From assembly GCA_910586905.1 (NCBI GenBank), contig CAJUIV010000003.1, positions 2,991-66,990 of the forward strand: 64,000 nt of DNA, given 5' to 3'. The notes under the pieces are model-generated. The model worked only from the letters and a program-made list of their open reading frames with translations. It was not told the origin of the DNA and made no database searches. Of this stretch, positions 33,325-43,045 are shown one piece after another (within the stretch, counting starts at the first letter, position 1; each line of letters starts with the position of its first letter). This stretch comes from an uncultured Christensenellaceae bacterium (GTDB taxonomy: Bacteria; Bacillota; Clostridia; Christensenellales; CAG-314). A program made the translations under genes and the position numbers.

Positions 33325-34062
33325 ATGAAAAACAGAGTATTTACACACGTTGTTTCCAATATCGTTTTGTTACTGCTGATTGTGGCTGTGGCTGCCGTTG
33401 GATTTGTAGGCGCGACCACAAACGTCTTTAAGAATAACGACGGCAGTCCGATTTATAAAGGCATAGGAGAAAAGCAAGTATCCCTTATGATAAACGTTTA
33501 TTGGGGTACTGAATATATAGACGAAATTTTGGATATATTTGATAAGTATGACGTCAAAACGACATTTTTCGTCGGCGGTTATTGGGTGTCGCAATATCCC
33601 GACGTGCTTCAAAAAATAGTCGATAGCGGTCATGAAATAGGCAATCACGGTTATCATCACAAAGAGCATGGCAAATTGAGTTACGAAGATAACGTTAAAG
33701 AAATAGTGTCCTGCGGCAAACTTGTATTCGAGTGTTCGGGTGTAAATATGACGTTATTCGCGCCTCCGAGCGGAGATTTTTCTACCGATACGTTGAACGC
33801 TGCAAAAAATAACGGGTACCGAACGATTATGTGGTCTAGAGATACGATAGATTGGCGCGACAAAGACAGAAATACAGTTTATAGCCGCGCGACAAAAGAT
33901 ACCGGCAGCGGAGAACTTATTTTGATGCATCCGACTAAACATACTGCGGAAGCGCTTGACGATATTGTCAAATACTATGTTGATAAAGGATTCTCGATCG
34001 TGCCGGTTAGTAAAAATATAGGAGAAATATGGACTTCTACAAACAGTACTCCAGCGGACTAA
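33325..34062 (+). CDS. YlxY-type polysaccharide deacetylase-like protein (NodB fold, altered catalytic motif)
   Basis: A 245-aa protein with an N-terminal membrane anchor (VVSNIVLLLLIVAVAAVGFV). The NodB fold is clear (VKTTFFVGGYWVSQYPDVLQ, GHEIGNHGYHHKEH, TLFAPPSGDFS, GELILMHPT), but the usual TFDDG stretch reads MINVYWGTE, so the two Asp of motif 1 are gone. The position between pnp and an M16 peptidase is the same as ylxY in Bacillus. It acts outside the membrane; catalytic activity is doubtful. The ATG at 33325 follows taggtg. It overlaps the next gene by 34 nt. Confidence 0.85.
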   Translation: MKNRVFTHVVSNIVLLLLIVAVAAVGFVGATTNVFKNNDGSPIYKGIGEKQVSLMINVYWGTEYIDEILDIFDKYDVKTTFFVGGYWVSQYPDVLQKIVDSGHEIGNHGYHHKEHGKLSYEDNVKEIVSCGKLVFECSGVNMTLFAPPSGDFSTDTLNAAKNNGYRTIMWSRDTIDWRDKDRNTVYSRATKDTGSGELILMHPTKHTAEALDDIVKYYVDKGFSIVPVSKNIGEIWTSTNSTPAD

Positions 34063-35288
34063 GACTGGTTGCAAAACAAATGGACAGCGTTTATACGGTA
34101 TCGTTAGGCATTTTTGTCGACGTTGGCTGCGTAAAAGAAGATGAAAAAAACAACGGTTTTTCGCATCTTATAGAGCATTTGTTATTTAAGGGGACGAAAA
34201 AGCGTACGTCTCTTCAAATCAGCGAAACAATCGACGATATAGGCGCTAATATAAACGCTTATACTTCTAAAGATAATACGTGCTTTTATACAAAGAGCGC
34301 GTATACGGATATCGAAAAGTGTATCGACGTTTTGAGTGATATGTATTTTAACGCAACCTTTCCGGACGACGAATTCGAACGTGAAAAGAGCGTCGTTTTG
34401 GAAGAAATAAAAATGTGTGAAGATACTCCCGACGACTTGAGTCAGGATTTAGTGTCTAAAGCATTGTTTGATAAGCAGACTTTGGGGCAAACTATTCTCG
34501 GTAACCCTAACAATATCAAATATTCTGACAGACATAGTATATCGAAATTTAAAAATAAATTCTATACTCCCGCTAATACCGTGATTTCTGTCTGCGGAAA
34601 ATTCGAATTCGATAAATTAGAAAAACTTATAGAAAGATATTTCGATAGTAATTTTAAAGGCGGCTATTCTAATACGCCGGAAGAACCTTCGATTGAATAT
34701 TCGGATTTATTTCTTCATTTATTTAAGCCAATCGAGCAAGCGCATTTGCAATTCGCTTGGGGAGGTTTCCCGTTCGATTCTTCGAAGCGTTTTGCAAATA
34801 ATATGTTTGCGTCCATATTGGGAGGCGGAATGTCCAGTAGATTGAACCAGGCAATCCGCGAGCGAAACGGTTTGGCATATTCGGTGTATTCTTATCCTTC
34901 ATATTATAAAAAAGGCGGCACGTTTGAAATTTACGCGGGACTCAGTCCTGAGAATGCGGAAAAAGCTTGCAAGCTGATAGAATGCGAATTGGAAACGATG
35001 CTTAACGACGGCATAACCGAAAGAGAGTTTAACCGAGCTAAAACTCAGGCGGTTAACAGCCTATATATGAACTCCGAAAGCAACTTAACTTTGATGAGGC
35101 TTTACGGTCGTTCCATGCTTAAGTTTAACGAATTATTTAACTTGGATAAGGAAGTGGAAAATTATCGCGCGGTAACGATAGACGATGTCAATGAAATTGC
35201 GGAACTGTTTCTTAAACCGTATGCCTGCGCTTACGTAGGACCGCAATCTAAACAGTACGATTTTGTCGCGAAGTTAAAAATCAAATAA
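34029..35288 (+). CDS. M16-family zinc peptidase (MlpA/YmxG-like)
   Basis: A 419-aa protein with the inverted zinc motif HLIEHLLFKGT (HxxEH) and a downstream Glu in VVLEEIKMCEDTPDD, plus the C-terminal RNGLAYSVYSYPSYY typical of the inactive half. In Bacillus the same locus (pnp-ylxY-mlpA) holds this peptidase, there linked to control of extracellular protease expression. taggag lies before the ATG, inside the preceding gene. Cytoplasmic; substrate unknown. Confidence 0.92.
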   Translation: MDFYKQYSSGLRLVAKQMDSVYTVSLGIFVDVGCVKEDEKNNGFSHLIEHLLFKGTKKRTSLQISETIDDIGANINAYTSKDNTCFYTKSAYTDIEKCIDVLSDMYFNATFPDDEFEREKSVVLEEIKMCEDTPDDLSQDLVSKALFDKQTLGQTILGNPNNIKYSDRHSISKFKNKFYTPANTVISVCGKFEFDKLEKLIERYFDSNFKGGYSNTPEEPSIEYSDLFLHLFKPIEQAHLQFAWGGFPFDSSKRFANNMFASILGGGMSSRLNQAIRERNGLAYSVYSYPSYYKKGGTFEIYAGLSPENAEKACKLIECELETMLNDGITEREFNRAKTQAVNSLYMNSESNLTLMRLYGRSMLKFNELFNLDKEVENYRAVTIDDVNEIAELFLKPYACAYVGPQSKQYDFVAKLKIK

Positions 35289-35365
35289 CGCCAATAATCT
35301 GAAACTCGTATTAGTTTTAGCACTGTTATGGTTTTTATAGATTCTTTATTTCTTTTGCTGAATTG

Positions 35366-35394
35366 TTGATTATTTCGAACTTATATTGTATAAT
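35366..35394 (+). promoter_or_regulatory. Promoter of ftsK
   Basis: TTGATT (35366-35371), 17-bp spacer, TATAAT (35389-35394). Confidence 0.75.
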
Positions 35395-35486
35395 ATATTT
35401 TGAACGATTTTGTACGCGCGGGTTTGCAAACAGAGTAAATAACGTTGCAAACTCGAACGTATAATTTGATTTTGGGAGGAAGCGTT

Positions 35487-38363
35487 TTGAAAACGACTAA
35501 AGTCAGCGTTGGAAAAAAGGTCGCTTGTAGTATAGGCATTTCGTTAGCTTCTATATTGATTATAGTGGCTTTTTGCGGTAGATATTTTAATTCCGGATTT
35601 AAATATTTCGCCAATTTTTTCCTTGGCAGTTTCGGTATGTCGTTTTACGGTTTAATGGCAGCCGTCATTATTGCTTGCTCGTTTGTTTTGGCGGGAAAAA
35701 GCATCAAAATTCCCGCTAAATACGTTGTGCATTTCGTTTTAATGTTTGTTGCGATAGTTCTTTTCGTTCATATTTTAACGACTACTTATATTCCCAAAAA
35801 TTTCAAAGAATATATCGGTTTAGTATATCATTATTACGACGATTTACAAGGATTACCGACTTTCGGCGGCGTTGTTTTCGGAATTTTAGCTTTTGCTCTT
35901 GAAAAAGTATTAACGATTTACGGCGCAATGGTGGTCGTAGTTGCTTTGCTGGGATGGACGGTATACGTATGCGGCGATTTTTTCTACAGCTATTTTACCG
36001 GAAAACTCACTTTGACGTCGAAAAAGCAAAAAGAAGACGATATCGCTCCTTCTCAAGCGACTGTCGGATTGCCTGAAATCGAAAATGAGTCTGCGGATAT
36101 CGCAAGAGAAAAAGCGTATAAAATTCTTTTTGAAAATCAAGAGTTGACGATATCGCCCGACCCCGTAGTTAAAAAAAGCGGCGAAGAACGATTCGACGTT
36201 GCCCAGCAATCTCAAATAGACGGCTCGAAAAAGAATTACGATAAGTCTCAAGCCGAGGATATTCTGTTCGGGACTCAGCCGAATGATAAAAGCGACAGCG
36301 GTAATTCGTTTTTTTCTTCTAAGAATAAGGAAACGTCAAAGAAAAACGCCGATGACGATTTTATAGTAAGAGGATACTACGGCGCTCCGTCGCAGCAAAG
36401 CGACAATCGTGAAGAAGTTTCTTCTAACGATTGGAAAATTACTTCTCCTTTTAAAGAAGATAAGTCGCCGTTTCAGCCGGAAGTTAAAGAAAAAGAGATT
36501 TCTGTCGCTCCCGTTCGGTCAAGCGTTAACGAGGAAAAACGCGAAGTAAATTTAGACCCCGTCGACGTAACGGACGTTGTTGTGGATGATTCTCTTTCCG
36601 AAAAAGACGATTTTTCCTCAACCGTTTATACTCCGTTCGTATCCCAAGAAACAGTAAAGGAAGTAATCGCGGAACAACCGATTTCGGAAAGCAAACCTTC
36701 GGTTTCGGAAGAAAAACGCAATCCTGTAGTAAAGGAAAAACCTTCTAAGCCGCGCATAAATGACGACGAAATCGTAGCGGTGCCTCGCGTAGACACGATA
36801 GACGGTAAATACGAGCAAAACGGATTCGATTTTATTTCTAAAAAAGAATACGACGAAAGTCAAAAAATTCACCGTTACTTAGATTATAATATTCCGCCTT
36901 TCGAACTATTAAACGACGTAACTATTTCGGAAGACCACGAAGCCGACGACAGAGAGCGTTCCGCTCAAGCCATCGTAAATAAATTGTCCGTTTTCGGTAT
37001 TAAAGTAGAAAACGTCGATATCATAGTCGGACCTTCCGTAACGCGTTACACGTTCAAAGTTTTGTCGCAAAAAACGCGTATGGGCGATTTTAAACAATAC
37101 TCCGACGATATTAAAGCGTGCGTAGAAGCGCAGGAGGATATACGTATCGAAGCGCCTATACACGGTACAGGGTTAGTCGGTATAGAGGTTGCGAACAAAG
37201 TTAAATCTTCGGTTGTTTTGCGCAGTTTGCTTGAATCGCAGGAATTTGAAAAGGGAAAAGGTAAACTTGTGTTTGCAATAGGACGCGAAATTACCGGCAA
37301 GGTTGTCGTCGCCGATTTGGCTGATATGCCTCACCTTCTTATTGCGGGTACGACGGGTTCGGGAAAAAGCGTATGTCTTAACTGTCTTATCGTCAGCATG
37401 ATATATAAATACAGTCCAGAATACGTACGGTTTTTGATGGTAGACCCGAAATTCGTGGAATTATCTCGTTATAACGGTATTCCTCATATGCTTACCGCCG
37501 AAGCGATAACCAACGTACAAGACGCGCTTTCGGGCATGGATTATTTGATTAACGAGATGGAAGCGCGATATCAACTTTTCCGTCAAAGCGGAGTAGGAAA
37601 TATAAGCGAGTATAACAGTAGGATAAATCCTCAAATAACTCAAAAATTGCCGTATTTGGTATTCGTTGTCGACGAGTTGGCCGATTTGATGTCCGTCAGC
37701 AAAAAAGCTTTCGAACAGAAACTTATGCGTTTGGCGCAAAAGTCGAGAGCCGCAGGTATTCACATAGTTCTTGCCACTCAGCGCCCCAGCGTAGACGTTA
37801 TAACCGGTACGATAAAGGCTAATTTACCTTGCCGTATGGCGCTCAAAGTCGCATCTCAAGCCGACAGTTCTACTATTTTAGGCGGCGGCGGGGCCGAAAA
37901 GCTTTTGGGTAAAGGCGATATGCTGTTCGTCGATGCCGGCGCGTCGGATTCCGTTCGCGTACAAGGCGCATATATATCTAACGACGAAATACGTTCGCTT
38001 GTAGAATTTTCCAAAGCTTCTAACGAAGTTTATTACGACCCCAAAATCAACGACGCCATATTCGTCAAGCCGGAACCCGAAGAAGCGAACGAGGCCGAAC
38101 CCGTTAGCAAGGAAGCTCAGCTCGACCCTTACTGTAAAAAGGCGTTGCGTTATTGGTTAGAGAAAAACGGAGGCAAAGCTTCGATAGCTTCGATTCAACG
38201 AAATTTGGGAATAGGATTTAACCGCGCGGGACGTATTATGGATTCTTTGCAGAAACTTAAGTACGTTGAGGAGCTGTCGCCAAGCGACCCGAGTTCTAAA
38301 CCTTTACGCGTTTTAATTTCTTTAGACGAAATAGATTCGTTATTTCCGGATATGCAGGATTAG
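35487..38363 (+). CDS. ftsK: DNA translocase FtsK/SpoIIIE
   Basis: About 958 aa from a TTG start at 35487, chosen because gggagga lies 6-7 nt upstream. Four or five membrane segments fill the first 170 residues, then a long acidic, Ser/Lys-rich linker (to about 470), the motor with Walker A IAGTTGSGKSVCLN and Walker B LVFVVDELADL, and the C-terminal winged-helix gamma domain (SIASIQRNLGIGFNRAGRIM) that reads orienting DNA sequences. It pumps DNA at the division or sporulation septum. Its place before rimO-pgsA-cinA-recA is conserved in Bacillota. Confidence 0.95.
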   Translation: MKTTKVSVGKKVACSIGISLASILIIVAFCGRYFNSGFKYFANFFLGSFGMSFYGLMAAVIIACSFVLAGKSIKIPAKYVVHFVLMFVAIVLFVHILTTTYIPKNFKEYIGLVYHYYDDLQGLPTFGGVVFGILAFALEKVLTIYGAMVVVVALLGWTVYVCGDFFYSYFTGKLTLTSKKQKEDDIAPSQATVGLPEIENESADIAREKAYKILFENQELTISPDPVVKKSGEERFDVAQQSQIDGSKKNYDKSQAEDILFGTQPNDKSDSGNSFFSSKNKETSKKNADDDFIVRGYYGAPSQQSDNREEVSSNDWKITSPFKEDKSPFQPEVKEKEISVAPVRSSVNEEKREVNLDPVDVTDVVVDDSLSEKDDFSSTVYTPFVSQETVKEVIAEQPISESKPSVSEEKRNPVVKEKPSKPRINDDEIVAVPRVDTIDGKYEQNGFDFISKKEYDESQKIHRYLDYNIPPFELLNDVTISEDHEADDRERSAQAIVNKLSVFGIKVENVDIIVGPSVTRYTFKVLSQKTRMGDFKQYSDDIKACVEAQEDIRIEAPIHGTGLVGIEVANKVKSSVVLRSLLESQEFEKGKGKLVFAIGREITGKVVVADLADMPHLLIAGTTGSGKSVCLNCLIVSMIYKYSPEYVRFLMVDPKFVELSRYNGIPHMLTAEAITNVQDALSGMDYLINEMEARYQLFRQSGVGNISEYNSRINPQITQKLPYLVFVVDELADLMSVSKKAFEQKLMRLAQKSRAAGIHIVLATQRPSVDVITGTIKANLPCRMALKVASQADSSTILGGGGAEKLLGKGDMLFVDAGASDSVRVQGAYISNDEIRSLVEFSKASNEVYYDPKINDAIFVKPEPEEANEAEPVSKEAQLDPYCKKALRYWLEKNGGKASIASIQRNLGIGFNRAGRIMDSLQKLKYVEELSPSDPSSKPLRVLISLDEIDSLFPDMQD

Positions 38364-38372
38364 GTAACTTTT

Positions 38373-39713
38373 ATGAGTACAAAAGTAGGCGTAGTATCTC
38401 TCGGTTGCGATAAAAACCGTGTAGATACAGAAATAATGTTATCCGAATTGGTTAACGGCGGATTTGTAATTACTCCGAACCCGCGCGAAGCGGACGTTAT
38501 AATCGTTAACACGTGCGCGTTCTTAGAGTCCGCCCGGCGCGAAGCTATAGAAACGGCTTTGGAGATGAGCGGTTATAAAGATCACGGCAAATGTAAAAAA
38601 GTTATTATTACCGGTTGCCTGGGCGAAAAATTCGGCGAGGAAGTTTTTAACGAATTGAACGAGGTCGACGCCGTGCTGGGAATTAACGATTATCATAATA
38701 TATGTAACGTCGTTAATTCGGCTTTAAACGGTGAACGCAAGTTTTATCATACGTGTAGTGATGAGGTGGCTTTCGGCTCCAGAATTCTAACTACGGCTCC
38801 TCACGTCGCTTATTTAAAAATTGCCGACGGCTGTGATAACTACTGTACGTATTGTCTTATTCCGTATATTCGCGGCAGATACCGTTCCGTAAAAATGGAA
38901 AAGGTAGTGGCGCAAGCCAAAGAACTTGCGGATAAAGGGGTTAAAGAACTTATTTTGGTCGCTCAAGATACTACCCGTTACGGAAAAGACTTGTACGGCG
39001 AATACAAATTAACCGAATTGATTAGAGAATTATCTTCAATAAAACAAATCGAGTGGATTCGTATTTTATACGCCTATCCCGAACTTTTAAACGATGAGCT
39101 TCTTGACGAAATTGTACGTAACGATAAAGTGGTTAAATACGTTGATATTCCTTTGCAGCACGTAAACGACGAAATTCTCCGTAAAATGAATAGGCGTTCC
39201 AACGGAGCTTCTATAAGAAATTTATTCGATAAACTGTCTTCGTTAAACATTTACGCCCGCTCAACTTTTATATGCGGTTTTCCGTTTGAAACAAACGCAA
39301 CGATAGAAGAAGTCGAACGGTTTTTATTTGCGTATAAACTCCGAAACGTGGGCTTTTTCCCTTATTCGCGCGAAGAAGGCACCGCTGCGGCAAAATACGA
39401 TAATCAAGTATCGCAGCGAGAAAAAAATAAGTATGTCGAAAAATTGTATAACGCGCAATACCGCGTTTTAACGGAATTGAATCAAAAAGACGTAGGCCGA
39501 GTGTATAAATGCGTTATTGACGAATACGACAATTTTGACGGAGAGTACTATTTTTATAAAGGACGTACGTATTTTATGTCGCCCGAAATTGACGGAACGG
39601 TGCATATAACTTCTAAAAAAGAGTTGATTACCGGTAATTTTTATAACGTCAAGATTACCGGAGCAGCCGAATACGATTTGTTGGGAGAAGCTGAAAATGA
39701 ACTTACCGAATAA
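38373..39713 (+). CDS. rimO: Ribosomal protein S12 methylthiotransferase RimO
   Basis: A 446-aa radical SAM enzyme. The N-terminal MTTase domain has VSLGCDKNRVDTE, NTCAFLE and TGCLGEK (three Cys of the second cluster); the SAM cluster is GCDNYCTYCLIPYIRG; a C-terminal TRAM domain follows. GCDKN rather than GCQMN in the first motif separates RimO from MiaB, whose gene is elsewhere in this window. It methylthiolates Asp of S12. The end overlaps pgsA by 17 nt. Confidence 0.95.
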   Translation: MSTKVGVVSLGCDKNRVDTEIMLSELVNGGFVITPNPREADVIIVNTCAFLESARREAIETALEMSGYKDHGKCKKVIITGCLGEKFGEEVFNELNEVDAVLGINDYHNICNVVNSALNGERKFYHTCSDEVAFGSRILTTAPHVAYLKIADGCDNYCTYCLIPYIRGRYRSVKMEKVVAQAKELADKGVKELILVAQDTTRYGKDLYGEYKLTELIRELSSIKQIEWIRILYAYPELLNDELLDEIVRNDKVVKYVDIPLQHVNDEILRKMNRRSNGASIRNLFDKLSSLNIYARSTFICGFPFETNATIEEVERFLFAYKLRNVGFFPYSREEGTAAAKYDNQVSQREKNKYVEKLYNAQYRVLTELNQKDVGRVYKCVIDEYDNFDGEYYFYKGRTYFMSPEIDGTVHITSKKELITGNFYNVKITGAAEYDLLGEAENELTE

Positions 39714-40350
39714 ATTATCTTTATCGCGCATATGTATGATTCCGTTGTTTATCGTAGCCTATTTTTTACCTTTCAGTTTTAGCGCTTATATAGCTATAGG
39801 TATTTTCGCTTTATGTTGCTTTACAGATTTTTTGGACGGATATATAGCCAGAAAGTACAATATGGTAACCGATTTGGGCAAGCTTTTAGACCCTATGGCG
39901 GATAAGATATTAGTATGCGCCGCTCTTTTTTGCGTTGTTGCCACAAATCCGTTACAATATTTCTACAACACTATTTTTACGATGCCTAACGGCTTTGCAG
40001 GCAGTTTCGGACTGTTGTTGTTGACCGTAGGTTCTATACTTATTCTTGCGCGCGAACTGCTTATAAGCGCCGTTCGTATGATTGCGGCATCAAAAGGTAT
40101 CGTAGTGCAAGCCAACGTTTTCGGAAAAATCAAAACTATACTGCAAGATATAAGCTTGCCTTTGCTTATGCTTATGAATACGGGTAAACTATTCGAGGGG
40201 TACGAATTTGCAGGTTATAGTTCGTCAATTTATTATACGGACGTAGTGTGGATTATTTCCGTTATCGTATTCGGTTTCGCGGTAATTATGACGATTATTT
40301 CTGGAATTATTTACTTGGTACAAAATAAAAAGGTATTCGAAAGCAAATGA
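39697..40350 (+). CDS. pgsA: CDP-diacylglycerol-glycerol-3-phosphate 3-phosphatidyltransferase
   Basis: A 217-aa membrane protein with the CDP-alcohol phosphotransferase motif DFLDGYIARKY, then GKLLDPMADK, and four to six membrane helices. It makes phosphatidylglycerol phosphate, the first committed step to phosphatidylglycerol and cardiolipin. gggag lies inside the end of rimO. The stop overlaps the cinA start (ATGA). Confidence 0.94.
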   Translation: MNLPNKLSLSRICMIPLFIVAYFLPFSFSAYIAIGIFALCCFTDFLDGYIARKYNMVTDLGKLLDPMADKILVCAALFCVVATNPLQYFYNTIFTMPNGFAGSFGLLLLTVGSILILARELLISAVRMIAASKGIVVQANVFGKIKTILQDISLPLLMLMNTGKLFEGYEFAGYSSSIYYTDVVWIISVIVFGFAVIMTIISGIIYLVQNKKVFESK

Positions 40351-41513
40351 TAAAAATATTAGCAAAAGATTATAGCCCGGCAGTTTCGTATATTTGTAAT
40401 CGTTTAAATAACGACGTGATAGAACGAGATTTGCTGCTTTCCAACAAAACCGCTACGAAAGCTCTTTATATCAAAAATTGTATCGAAAGCGGTGCCAAAG
40501 CGTTGATTTTGGTGGGAAACGTCGGAGATTTATGCTCGCTTTTTGCCGAAACGTTCAGTCTTTCTATGTTTTACGATAAATTTGCGGAACGTAACGTTTT
40601 GCAATATTGTAAGCTAACAAAATCGGATATACCGCCTCAGCACGTGATGGACAAGCTTTGCATTGCGCCGGAAACTTTTAACCATTTTGCTGCGGCGTTC
40701 GGTTACCAATGTGCGTGTTACGGCGAATATAACAAATGCCACGTTTATATTATACCCGACGACGTTAAGGAATGCGCTTGCGTTTACGATAATTATTTGA
40801 GTAAAAGCTTGCTTAAAACACAAAACGGTTTAAAGCGTTATGCGTTTAAAGTTTTCGGTTTGTCGCAAAAAGACGTTTCTGCAAGGCTCAACAAACTCAA
40901 CCGCAGCGTTTCACATAGATGTGAAACATCAAATTTGGATACCAAAATAGTCATCACTTTTCCTCCCCGATATTCAAAACCGCTTGTGCAGGAAACACTT
41001 GAAAAAGTCAACGGACTATTCGACGGCTACGTTTATGCCGAAGAAGAACAAACTTTGGCAAAAACGGTAGTGGATTTGCTGATTAAACTGAAAAAGACCG
41101 TTTCAACGGCGGAATCTGTAACCGGAGGTATGATAGCGTCTTCTATAGTCGATATCGCCGGCGCAAGTTCCGTATTGCACGAAGGAATAGTTACTTATTC
41201 TATACAGTCTAAATGCAAACGCTTAGGGTTAAATCCGCATTTTATCGACGAACACGGCGTCGTTTCAAAACAAGTTGCTCAAGCTATGGCGGAAGGATTA
41301 CGAAAAAACGGCAGCGATATTGCGGTTTCCATAACCGGTTTTGCAGGACCGACGGCTGAGGAAGGTTTGCCAGTAGGACTTTGTTATATTGGAATTTCTA
41401 CCGATAGGGAAGTCTCCGTTTACCAAAACGTTTTTGCAGGCGACAGAAATTCTATTCGTGCGCAAGCTACGAATATGGCGTTATTTTTGATATATAAAAC
41501 CTTGACAAAGTAG
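40347..41513 (+). CDS. cinA: CinA-like protein: conserved NMN amidohydrolase domain with a degenerate N-terminal domain
   Basis: The C-terminal 160 residues are a good CinA/PncC domain: KKTVSTAESVTGGMIASSIV, GIVTYSIQSKCKRLG, VAQAMAEGL and SITGFAGPT, which deamidates nicotinamide mononucleotide. The N-terminal 220 residues hold the place of the MoaB/MogA-like domain but lack its usual start (IxxGtELLxGxxxdtN) and GGlGpT loop; they are Cys-rich and diverged. Position between pgsA and recA fixes the orthology. 388 aa. The N-terminal domain is probably not an active pyrophosphatase. Confidence 0.88.
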   Translation: MIKILAKDYSPAVSYICNRLNNDVIERDLLLSNKTATKALYIKNCIESGAKALILVGNVGDLCSLFAETFSLSMFYDKFAERNVLQYCKLTKSDIPPQHVMDKLCIAPETFNHFAAAFGYQCACYGEYNKCHVYIIPDDVKECACVYDNYLSKSLLKTQNGLKRYAFKVFGLSQKDVSARLNKLNRSVSHRCETSNLDTKIVITFPPRYSKPLVQETLEKVNGLFDGYVYAEEEQTLAKTVVDLLIKLKKTVSTAESVTGGMIASSIVDIAGASSVLHEGIVTYSIQSKCKRLGLNPHFIDEHGVVSKQVAQAMAEGLRKNGSDIAVSITGFAGPTAEEGLPVGLCYIGISTDREVSVYQNVFAGDRNSIRAQATNMALFLIYKTLTK

Positions 41514-41530
41514 TAGAAATTTGTTACAAA
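41502..41530 (+). promoter_or_regulatory. recA promoter with a palindrome over the -10 box
   Basis: TTGACA (41502-41507), 17-bp spacer, TACAAA (41525-41530) with TG one base before it (extended -10). The perfect 15-bp palindrome aatttgttacaaatt spans 41518-41532. The -35 box lies in the last codons of cinA. No GAAC-N4-GTTC box is seen here. Confidence 0.75.
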
Positions 41531-41555
41531 TTAAGATATAAAAGGAGATATACAT

Positions 41556-42569
41556 ATGACCGACGATAAGAAACACGCGCTGGAGCAAACTATTTTGCAA
41601 ATCGAAAAAGAATTCGGCAAGGGTTCTATAATGAAATTGGGAAGCTACGCGGCTTCTCGCAATATAGAAGTTATACCTACGGGCTGTTTGCCTTTAGATA
41701 TGGCTCTGGGCGTAGGCGGTTTGCCCAAAGGCAGAATCATAGAGATTTACGGACCGGAAGCATCCGGTAAAACAACCGTAACTTTGCACGTTATAGCTCA
41801 AGTCCAAAAAATGGGAGGTACCGCCGCGTTTATCGATGCAGAGCAGGCGTTGGACCCTGTTTATGCCGCAAATTTAGGTATCAATTTAGACGAACTGTAT
41901 ATTTCGCAGCCTGATAGCGGCGAGCAAGCGTTGGATATTTTGGATTATTTGGTACGCAGTAACGCCGTAGATTTGATAGTAGTGGACTCGGTTGCGGCTC
42001 TTACCCCGCGTTCGGAACTCGAAGGCGATATGGGCGAAAGCCATATGGGCGTACAGGCTCGTTTGATGTCGCAATGTTTGCGTAAAATCATTGCCGTTGG
42101 TAACAAATCGAACACTTGTATTATTTTTATAAACCAATTGCGCGATAAAATCGGAGTTATGTTCGGAAATCCCGAAACAACAACCGGCGGTAAAGCTCTT
42201 AAATTTTATTCCAGCGTGCGTTTGGACGTAAGAAAAGTCGACCAAATAAAGGACGGTTCGGAAATCATCGGCAGTAAAACCCGCGTAAAAGTCGTAAAAA
42301 ATAAAGTTGCGCCTCCTTTTAAAAGCGCGGAATTTGAAATTATATTCGGGAAAGGTATTTCTAATTCCGGCTGTATTTTAGATATGGCTATCGCTCACGG
42401 TTTTATCGATAAAAGCGGTTCTTGGTTCAGTTATAACGGCGAAAAAATCGGTCAAGGACGAGAAAACGCAAAACTTTATCTCGAAAATCATCCTGAAGTT
42501 ATGGATTTGATTTCGGATAAAATAAGAGAAAAGCTTAAACCATCTACGGAAGAGGAAAAAGCGGACTAA
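41556..42569 (+). CDS. recA: Recombinase RecA
   Basis: A 337-aa protein with aaaggag before the ATG. Walker [26 protein letters not shown], the Walker [12 protein letters not shown], loop L2 ([15 protein letters not shown]) and the C-terminal acidic end (STEEEKAD) are all present. It drives strand exchange and LexA self-cleavage in the SOS response; lexA is also in this window. Confidence 0.98.
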   Translation: MTDDKKHALEQTILQIEKEFGKGSIMKLGSYAASRNIEVIPTGCLPLDMALGVGGLPKGRIIEIYGPEASGKTTVTLHVIAQVQKMGGTAAFIDAEQALDPVYAANLGINLDELYISQPDSGEQALDILDYLVRSNAVDLIVVDSVAALTPRSELEGDMGESHMGVQARLMSQCLRKIIAVGNKSNTCIIFINQLRDKIGVMFGNPETTTGGKALKFYSSVRLDVRKVDQIKDGSEIIGSKTRVKVVKNKVAPPFKSAEFEIIFGKGISNSGCILDMAIAHGFIDKSGSWFSYNGEKIGQGRENAKLYLENHPEVMDLISDKIREKLKPSTEEEKAD

Positions 42570-42611
42570 ACGAAGTTGAAATCTTATTGAGAGAATAATT
42601 TAATTATCTTT

Positions 42612-42651
42612 GCAAAACGGTTTAAAATCATCGTATTTTAAACCGTTTTGC
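42612..42651 (+). terminator. Perfect 17-bp hairpin after recA
   Basis: gcaaaacggtttaaaat pairs fully with the arm at 42635-42651 around a 6-nt loop. A clean T run is missing, but the AT-rich upper stem itself contains atttta. Most likely the recA terminator. Confidence 0.65.
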
Positions 42652-42962
42652 CTATTATTGGGATTTTATTATTTGTGATGTAAAAAACGGAACGATAATT
42701 TTAATAATTTATTTAATCGATATTTTGAGTTGAAAATTTTGTAAGATTCAGCCGTTCTAGTCTAACGCAGTAATCGGTTTTAATTACATCGTATAACAAA
42801 ATCACCAAGCTGTAACTAATTAAACTTACCCTGTTTGCGGCTTTATAGTATTTTACGAAATCACAGAGATTGTCTAATCACTAATATTGCATTTGCGATT
42901 TTGTTAAATATTGATTTTAATAAAAATATTTTCATTATCGTTTTCAAATTTTTTATTTTATA

Positions 42963-42991
42963 TTGACATATTCGGTAAAAATAGGTACAAT
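42963..42991 (+). promoter_or_regulatory. rny promoter
   Basis: TTGACA (42963-42968), 17-bp spacer, TACAAT (42986-42991), about 54 nt before the GTG start. Confidence 0.85.
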
Positions 42992-43045
42992 ATAGTTGGT
43001 GAAATAGTTTATTTCATTAAGACAATTTATAGGAGGAAACTTAAC

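Larger units (their letters stand above)
42570..43045. other. recA-rny intergenic region
   Basis: It holds the long recA hairpin (42612-42651) and the rny promoter (42963-42991). The 300 bases between are AT-rich with no ORF. An open frame extends upstream from rny to 42911 but lacks a ribosome site and codes for nothing recognisable. Confidence 0.7.

Noticed and set aside
42911..43045. Longer form of RNase Y starting upstream at 42911
   Set aside because: The extra 45 codons are AT-rich, run across the rny promoter, and have no ribosome site. The GTG at 43046 has aggagg and gives the normal N-terminal anchor.
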